Shown: positions 58,882 to 64,000 of the stretch, one piece after another
Layout of the letters: each line of letters begins with the position of its first letter
Position numbering within the stretch: position 1 is the first letter of the stretch
NCBI GenBank assembly: GCA_048262715.1
Contig: JBLXEV010000008.1
Coordinates: forward strand, 62,001-126,000
Length of the DNA: 64,000 nucleotides
Direction of reading: 5' to 3'
From: Albirhodobacter sp048262715
GTDB lineage: Bacteria; Pseudomonadota; Alphaproteobacteria; Rhodobacterales; Rhodobacteraceae
Made by a program: the position numbers and the translations under genes
The notes under the pieces: model-generated
What the model saw: the letters and a program-made list of their open reading frames with translations, nothing else
Told to the model about the DNA's origin: nothing
Databases searched by the model: none

Positions 58882-60476
58882 TGAGTTTTGACGTTCTCGC
58901 GCAAGCCCTTGGAAATGTGCTGCAATTCGGTGTTCTCATGGCGATCCTGCTCGGCGCGGCTTACGGGTTGTTCGTCGGCGCTTTGCCCGGCCTCACGGCA
59001 ACCATGGCGACGGCGCTTCTCGTGCCGCTGACCTTCTATCTCGATCCGCTTCCGGCGGTTGCCTTGATCGTGTCCTCCACCGCGATGGCGATCACAGCGG
59101 GGGATATTCCGGGGGCGCTGTTGCGGATTCCGGGCACGCCCGCCTCCGCGGCCTATACTGACGAGGCCTATGCGATGACCCGCAACGGGCGCGCGAGCGA
59201 GGTGCTATCGCTGGGGTTCTTCTTCTCCGCCATCGGCGGCTTGGTCGGCGCAATGGTGCTGCTGATTACGGGCCCTTTACTGGCGCGTGTTTCGCTCAAT
59301 TTCTCTAGTTTCGAGTTCTTCTGGCTCGCCTGCCTTGGGCTTTTGACCTGCGCGTTGGTCAGCAGTTCGGCCCCCGCCAAGGGCGGCGTGTCGCTCACGC
59401 TTGGGCTATTGGTCTCAACGGTGGGGTTGGATGTCACCACCGGCCAGCCGCGGTTTACCTTCGGCAGTATCGAACTGGTCGGCGGGGTCAGCTTCATTCC
59501 GGTGATGATCGGGATGTTTGCCGTTTCGGAAGTGCTGCGCGGACTGTCGGGCGGGGCAGAAGCGATGCCCCGCCCGCCTAAAGGCGAAGTCTACCGCCCG
59601 TATATCGGCATGTTTGCCCTGCTCAAACGCTACCCGTTCAGCGTGCTACGTGGCACCTCGCTGGGGGCTGCGATTGGCGCTCTGCCCGGCGTGGGCGGCG
59701 ATCTCGCAGCTTGGATCGCTTATGGGATGAGCCGCCGTTTCTCTCGCACGCCCGAGAAATTCGGGACGGGCCACCCTGAAGGGCTGATTGAGGCAACATC
59801 GTCGAACAATGCGGGCCTGTCGAGCGCGTGGATTCCCGCTCTTGTCTTCGGGATTCCCGGCGATGCGGTGACGGCCATCGCGGTCGGGGTGCTGTTCATG
59901 AAAGGCGTGGCACCTGGGCCCCGATTGTTCGTGGAAAACCCGGTTATGCCGACCTCCATCATCATGTGCTTCTTTATCGCGAACCTGTTGCTGTTCCCGC
60001 TGGGCTATGTGGCGATCAAGGCTGCGCGTCATGTTCTGTCGGTTCCGCGTGCGGTGATTGTGCCGATGATCCTCGTGTGCTGTTTCATCGGCTCTTTCGC
60101 GGTTAACAATACCCTCTTCGGGGTTTGGACCATGCTGGTGGCGGGGCTGGTTGGCTATGTGATGGAGCGCAACCAATACCCGATCGCGCCGGTGATCCTC
60201 GGGCTGGTTCTCGGCCCCGTGTTGGAGCGCAATTTCATCTCATCGATGCAGATCTCGCACGGCAATCTGCTTGGCTTTTTCGAACGGCCCGTCTCCGCGG
60301 TGCTGGGCGTGATTGTCTGCTCCATTCTACTTTTGACCTTCACGCGCAGCCTGCTGCGTAAGCCAACTCCAGTGGCGCCTAATGCCGTGGCGCCTAATGC
60401 CGTGACGCCTAATGCCGTGACGCCTGATGCCGTCAGCACTGGCACTTCCCCCCTTCAGAAAGGACCTTCCAAATGA
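58878..60476 (+). CDS. tctA: Tripartite tricarboxylate transporter large membrane subunit (TctA type) with tandem-repeat tail
   Basis: A 532-residue protein with about 12 membrane helices. TctA markers are LFVGALPGLTATMATALLVP, LRIPGTPASAAYTDEAYAMT, GALPGVGGDLAAWIAYGMSR and EATSSNNAGLSSAWIPALVF, the repeated GALPG motif being typical. The family is usually about 500 residues; the extra C-terminal tail is a proline/asparagine-rich run of four 5-residue repeats (VAPNA, VAPNA, VTPNA, VTPDA) after the last helix, outside the fold. The ATG at 58878 overlaps the tctB stop. Confidence 0.93.
   Translation: MMSFDVLAQALGNVLQFGVLMAILLGAAYGLFVGALPGLTATMATALLVPLTFYLDPLPAVALIVSSTAMAITAGDIPGALLRIPGTPASAAYTDEAYAMTRNGRASEVLSLGFFFSAIGGLVGAMVLLITGPLLARVSLNFSSFEFFWLACLGLLTCALVSSSAPAKGGVSLTLGLLVSTVGLDVTTGQPRFTFGSIELVGGVSFIPVMIGMFAVSEVLRGLSGGAEAMPRPPKGEVYRPYIGMFALLKRYPFSVLRGTSLGAAIGALPGVGGDLAAWIAYGMSRRFSRTPEKFGTGHPEGLIEATSSNNAGLSSAWIPALVFGIPGDAVTAIAVGVLFMKGVAPGPRLFVENPVMPTSIIMCFFIANLLLFPLGYVAIKAARHVLSVPRAVIVPMILVCCFIGSFAVNNTLFGVWTMLVAGLVGYVMERNQYPIAPVILGLVLGPVLERNFISSMQISHGNLLGFFERPVSAVLGVIVCSILLLTFTRSLLRKPTPVAPNAVAPNAVTPNAVTPDAVSTGTSPLQKGPSK
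60372..60431 (+). repeat. 15-bp in-frame tandem repeat, four copies, in tctA
   Basis: Four head-to-tail copies of a 15-base unit (GTGGCGCCTAATGCC twice, then GTGACGCCTAATGCC and GTGACGCCTGATGCC). The first two copies are identical and the others differ by one and two bases, which suggests recent expansion. The unit is a multiple of three, so copy-number change would not shift the frame. Confidence 0.93.
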
Positions 60477-61291
60477 TGTCGCAGTTTTCCGTTCAAGATC
60501 GTGTTGCCGTTGTCACAGGCGGGCTAGGCCAGCTTGGTACACAGTTCACCAAAACCCTTGCCGATGCGGGCGCGAAAGTCGCGATTTTCAGCCGGCGTCC
60601 GTTCACCGACGCGCAGATCGCAGAGAAATTCCCCGATCACGCCGACCGGATCCGCGTCTATGTTGCCAGCGTGACGGATAAGGCCGCGCTGGAGGCCGCG
60701 AGCGGGCAGTTGATCGCCGATTGGGGCGTGCCGCATATCCTGATCAATAACGCGGGGATCGACAGTAAACCCGACGGCAATGCCGATCAGAATGCCCCGT
60801 TTGAGGATTACCCACAGAAATATTGGGATGAGGTGATCGACACCAATCTCACGGGCGTAATGCTGACCTCGCAAGTTTTGGGTGCGAAAATGGCAGAGGC
60901 TGGGCGCGGTTCTATCATCATGGTCGGCTCAATGTATGGCATGGTGTCTCCCAATCAGGCGCTCTACGCGTACCGTGAAAAGCGTGACGGCAAGCCCTTC
61001 ATCAAGGCGATCTCCTATGCGGCGTCGAAATCGGGGCTGTTGAATATGACGCGCTATCTGGCGACCTATTGGGCGCAAAAGGGCGTGCGGGTGAACCTTG
61101 TTACCTTCGGCGGCGTGAAAACCGGCAGCTTCGATAAGGAATTCATTGATGCGTTCTTGGAGCGCGTTCCGATGGGCCGTCAGGCAGAGATCGAAGAGTT
61201 CGGCCCGATTGTGCAATTCCTCGGGTCAGACGCGTCAAGCTATATGACGGGCGCCAATCTGGTGCTCGACGGCGGCTTTACGGCGTGGTGA
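60473..61291 (+). CDS. Short-chain dehydrogenase/reductase, probable polyol or sugar dehydrogenase
   Basis: A 272-residue SDR: cofactor motif VVTGGLGQLGTQFTKTLADA, NNAGID, catalytic Ser in MVGSMYGMVS and Tyr/Lys in SYAASKSGLLNMTRYLA, and the C-terminal MTGANLVLDGGF. The insert between Ser and Tyr (ALYAYREKRDGKPF) is longer than usual. It overlaps tctA by 4 bases and is followed after 4 bases by a D-ribulokinase-type gene, so oxidation of a pentitol or pentose derivative is the likely reaction. Confidence 0.9.
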   Translation: MMSQFSVQDRVAVVTGGLGQLGTQFTKTLADAGAKVAIFSRRPFTDAQIAEKFPDHADRIRVYVASVTDKAALEAASGQLIADWGVPHILINNAGIDSKPDGNADQNAPFEDYPQKYWDEVIDTNLTGVMLTSQVLGAKMAEAGRGSIIMVGSMYGMVSPNQALYAYREKRDGKPFIKAISYAASKSGLLNMTRYLATYWAQKGVRVNLVTFGGVKTGSFDKEFIDAFLERVPMGRQAEIEEFGPIVQFLGSDASSYMTGANLVLDGGFTAW

Positions 61292-61295
61292 CAAT

Positions 61296-62939
61296 ATGCG
61301 GTATTTTCTAGGCGTAGATGTGGGCACGGGCAGCGCGCGGGCAGGCGTTTTCGATGCGCAAGGGCGGCTTTTGGGGGCAGAGGCCAGCGGGTTAGAAACC
61401 TATCGCCCGGCTGCGGGGTTTGCTCAGCAAGCTTCGACCGAGATTTGGCAGGCGGTGGTGCAAGCGATCCGTGGCGCAGTGACGGCGGCGGGGGTTGATC
61501 CTGCTGCTATTGTGGGCATCGGGTTCGATGCGACTTGTTCACTCGTGGTCACGGGGCGGGCAACGGAGACGGCGATCAGTGTCGACCCACAGTCCAAGCC
61601 CGCGTCCAATGGCGCGGGGCAGGATGTCATCTTATGGATGGATCACCGTGCGCAGGGGGATGCGGAGGCGATCAACGCGCTCGGCGGCGCGCCTCTGGCC
61701 CATGTCGGGGGGCGTATCTCGCCGGAGATGGAATTGCCAAAGCTGCGCTGGCTGAAACGCGAGTTACCGCAGGTTTGGGCAGCGGCCGAGCGGTTCTGGG
61801 ATTTGCCCGATTGGCTGGTGCACCGCGCCACGGGCGAGGATCTGCGCTCGCTGTGCTCGACAGTGTGCAAATGGACGTATCTTGGCCATAAGGGCCAGCA
61901 AGGCGAGGGCTGGGATGATGATTTCCTCGCAGCCATCGGCCTTGGCGATCTGTCTGCCAACGGCCATTCGGCGATCGGCGCAACGCTCGCGCCGCCCGGT
62001 GTGCGGGCCGGTGGTTTGAGCCGACAAGCCGCAGCAGAGCTGGGCTTAGCGGAGGGCACTGCGGTCTCCACCAGCCTGATTGACGCACATGCGGGGGCAC
62101 TTGGAACTCTCGGCGTGAGCTTGCAAGGGCAGGGCCTTGCGCAACGGCTCGCGGTGATCGCTGGCACGTCAACATGCCATATCGCCCTCGCGCCAGCGCC
62201 GATCTTTGTCGCGGGCGTATGGGGCCCTTACTTCGGGGTGGTTTTGCCGGATCTCTGGGCGCTGGAAGGGGGGCAATCGGCTGCGGGGGCATTGCTCGAT
62301 GCGGTGATCGCCCGCCATGCGGCGGCGGTTCCATTACAGGCCAGGGCACGGGCGACAGGCCAAAGGCTGAGTGATCTGATCGAGGCGCATCTGGCGACGA
62401 TGGCACCGGAGACCGCGACCCTGACCCGTGATCGTCATGTGCAGCCCGATTTCCACGGCAACCGCTCGCCGCTTGCCGATCCGTGGCGCAAAGGTGCCAT
62501 CAGCGGGCTGACGCTTGAGACCGGGCTCGACGATCTGGCGCGCGACTATCTGGCGACGGTGCAGGCGTTAGCCTATGGCACCCGCCATATCATTGAGGTC
62601 ATGCGCGGTGAGGGTGCGCAGATCGACACGCTTGTCCTCAGTGGCGGGTTGGCGCGCAACAAGCTGTTCCAGCGCGAAAATGCCGATGCGACCGGCTGCA
62701 GGCTGCTCGTGCCGGATCAGGAAGAGCCGGTTTTGCTGGGGGCGGCGATGCTGGCGGCAGTTGCCTCGGGGCAGGTAGCAAGCCTCGCGGATGCGATGGG
62801 AACGATGTCGGGGGCGGCAGGCAGTATCGCTCCGCGCGGCGGCGAAATTGCCCGTTATCATGATCAAAAATATAAAGTTTTCAGACGCATGCAGAATGAT
62901 CACGCCGCCTATGCGGCACTCATGCAGGAGGGGGAATAA
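61296..62939 (+). CDS. FGGY-family carbohydrate kinase, D-ribulokinase type
   Basis: A 547-residue two-domain kinase. The N-terminal domain begins FLGVDVGTGSARAGVFD; the TCSLV sequence at residues 80-84 is the mark of the FGGY/YDR109c D-ribulokinase group as opposed to xylulokinase or glycerol kinase. The catalytic base is the Asp of SLIDAHAGALGTLG and the ATP side includes VIAGTSTCH and LVLSGGLARNKLFQ. It would phosphorylate a ketopentose, most likely D-ribulose, to its 5-phosphate. Part of the tctCBA-SDR-kinase-isomerase operon, separated from the next gene by 2 bases. Confidence 0.9.
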   Translation: MRYFLGVDVGTGSARAGVFDAQGRLLGAEASGLETYRPAAGFAQQASTEIWQAVVQAIRGAVTAAGVDPAAIVGIGFDATCSLVVTGRATETAISVDPQSKPASNGAGQDVILWMDHRAQGDAEAINALGGAPLAHVGGRISPEMELPKLRWLKRELPQVWAAAERFWDLPDWLVHRATGEDLRSLCSTVCKWTYLGHKGQQGEGWDDDFLAAIGLGDLSANGHSAIGATLAPPGVRAGGLSRQAAAELGLAEGTAVSTSLIDAHAGALGTLGVSLQGQGLAQRLAVIAGTSTCHIALAPAPIFVAGVWGPYFGVVLPDLWALEGGQSAAGALLDAVIARHAAAVPLQARARATGQRLSDLIEAHLATMAPETATLTRDRHVQPDFHGNRSPLADPWRKGAISGLTLETGLDDLARDYLATVQALAYGTRHIIEVMRGEGAQIDTLVLSGGLARNKLFQRENADATGCRLLVPDQEEPVLLGAAMLAAVASGQVASLADAMGTMSGAAGSIAPRGGEIARYHDQKYKVFRRMQNDHAAYAALMQEGE

Positions 62940-62941
62940 CG

Positions 62942-64000
62942 ATGAGCCGGATTTATCTCGTCGCCAGTGGCGATCTGCGCGAAAGCGCCAATCTACAGTG
63001 CTGGGCTGCACAAAAGGCGATGGAGGATCGCCTGACCGAGCAACTGGCCGCACTGGGCCATGATTTGGTGCGCGCGCATCCGATCAAACCGCAAGGCCAC
63101 GGGTTTATTGCCTCCCAGCGCGAGGGGATGGATATTTTCGCTGCGCTTGATCCCGATGCGCCGCTGATCGTGGCCGAGGCGGTGTGGCAATATTCGCATC
63201 ACGTATTGGCGGGCCTCACCACCCATCGCGGACCGATCCTGACGGTTGCGAATTGGTCGGGGCAATGGCCCGGATTGGTGGGGTTGCTGAACCTGAACGG
63301 CTCGCTCACCAAAGCGGGGGTGGCCTATGCCTCTTTGTGGAGTGAGACATTTGATGATGCGTTCTTCCTTGACGGGTTGAAGCAATGGCTGGCGCGCGGC
63401 GAGATCACCCATGATCTGCGCCACCTCCGACCCTTCGACGCGGCGGCGGTGCCAGCACAAGATGCGGCTCTGGTCGCAGAGATTGCGCAAGACCTACGGC
63501 AGAACAAGACGATCTTGGGCGTGTTCGATGAAGGCTGCATGGGGATGTATAACGCGATCATCCCTGATGAATTGCTGATGCCGATGGGGGTTTTTAAAGA
63601 GCGGCTTTCGCAATCCGCACTCTACTACGCGACGCAGCAAGTGCCGCTTTCGGAAGGCCGAGCAGCCTATGAGTGGATGCTGGCGCGGGGGATGGTGTTC
63701 CATCTCGGCCAAGATCCCGCAACCGAGCTGACCGAGGCGCAGGTGATTGACCAATGCCGGATGTATATCGCTGCGGTGCGGATCGCGGATGAGTTCGGCT
63801 GCGAGGCTATTGGCATCCAGTATCAACAGGGGCTGAAGGATTTGCTGCCAGCGTCGGATTTGGTGGAGGGGATGCTCAACAACGAAGATCGCCCGCCCGT
63901 GACGCGCGCAGATGGATCGGTGATCCGCGCAGGTCAGGCGATTGTGCATTTCAACGAGGTTGACGAATGCGCGGCGCTCGACGGGATTTTGACCCAACGG
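62942..64000 (+). CDS. L-fucose/L-arabinose isomerase-family protein (3' truncated by window)
   Basis: The frame is open from the ATG at 62942 to the window edge (353 residues), so the C-terminus, with the last metal-binding His of this family, is not visible. Recognisable features are MSRIYLVASGDLRESANLQC, ILTVANWSGQWPGLVGLLNL and the VFDEGCMGMYNAIIPDELLM segment, where family members carry Glu/Asp metal ligands. L-fucose isomerases also convert D-arabinose to D-ribulose, which fits the D-ribulokinase next door. Aldose-ketose isomerase activity is likely; the exact sugar is unknown. Confidence 0.87.
   Translation, partial: MSRIYLVASGDLRESANLQCWAAQKAMEDRLTEQLAALGHDLVRAHPIKPQGHGFIASQREGMDIFAALDPDAPLIVAEAVWQYSHHVLAGLTTHRGPILTVANWSGQWPGLVGLLNLNGSLTKAGVAYASLWSETFDDAFFLDGLKQWLARGEITHDLRHLRPFDAAAVPAQDAALVAEIAQDLRQNKTILGVFDEGCMGMYNAIIPDELLMPMGVFKERLSQSALYYATQQVPLSEGRAAYEWMLARGMVFHLGQDPATELTEAQVIDQCRMYIAAVRIADEFGCEAIGIQYQQGLKDLLPASDLVEGMLNNEDRPPVTRADGSVIRAGQAIVHFNEVDECAALDGILTQR

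Overview
The window looks like a chromosomal segment of an alphaproteobacterium of the Rhodobacteraceae/Paracoccaceae type. It is GC-rich and densely packed, with many 4-nt ATGA start/stop overlaps, frequent GTG and TTG starts, and a large share of solute-binding-protein-dependent transporters (ABC, TRAP, tripartite tricarboxylate). The organism is inferred from gene style only. I see no rRNA, tRNA, CRISPR, insertion sequence, phage gene or replication origin. The window is a run of nutrient-acquisition cassettes, most with their own regulator.

Region by region. 1-1311: end of an IclR regulator facing allE (ureidoglycine aminohydrolase, purine breakdown). 1579-4027: a convergent davA/davB pair for lysine to 5-aminovalerate. 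4185-11947: a peptide-type ABC importer split over two divergent transcripts (permeases and ATPases leftward; XRE-cupin regulator, binding protein and M24 peptidase rightward) around an AT-rich double-dyad operator. 12146-16325: sulfate ABC transporter with a four-cysteine Rrf2 regulator. 16479-21612: NTF2-fused flavin monooxygenase and butanediol-dehydrogenase-like ADH, divergent from an AcoR-like AAA+ activator that lacks the sigma-54 contact loop. 21655-28677: sugar ABC importer, TIM-barrel isomerase and Gfo/Idh/MocA dehydrogenase under a divergent LacI regulator with twin operators. 28688-38849: iron-siderophore locus (TonB receptor, binding protein, FecCD-type permeases, ATPase, DUF2218-SIP reductase, exporter-fold ABC protein, AraC regulator). 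38937-42124: LysR/aldo-keto reductase and metallo-hydrolase/HxlR divergent pairs.

42135-49099 is the most unusual part: an operon encoding a TRAP transporter, a VOC-fold protein, a RuBisCO-like protein with intact catalytic lysines and metal ligands, and a DUF1537 acid-sugar kinase, divergent from a LacI regulator. It matches the OiaX/OiaK end of apionate catabolism, but the expected upstream dehydrogenase and isomerase genes are replaced by the VOC gene. 49163-55598 holds a cyclase-family hydrolase, a 3-hydroxyacyl-CoA-dehydrogenase-like enzyme, an AtoE-type transporter, YciI, muconolactone isomerase (catC), an SDR, pcaD and a LysR regulator, that is the lower cis,cis-muconate branch without a ring-cleaving enzyme. 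55831-64000 holds an RraA-type aldolase and GntR regulator divergent from tctCBA, an SDR, a D-ribulokinase-type FGGY kinase and an L-fucose isomerase-like protein cut by the window edge.

Together the right-hand 22 kb is a sugar-acid/polyol/lactone catabolic island with three different transporter classes, each linked to a separate short pathway and regulator. Start codons were chosen by ribosome-binding site, family alignment from memory and overlaps, and are stated where they differ from the longest open frame.
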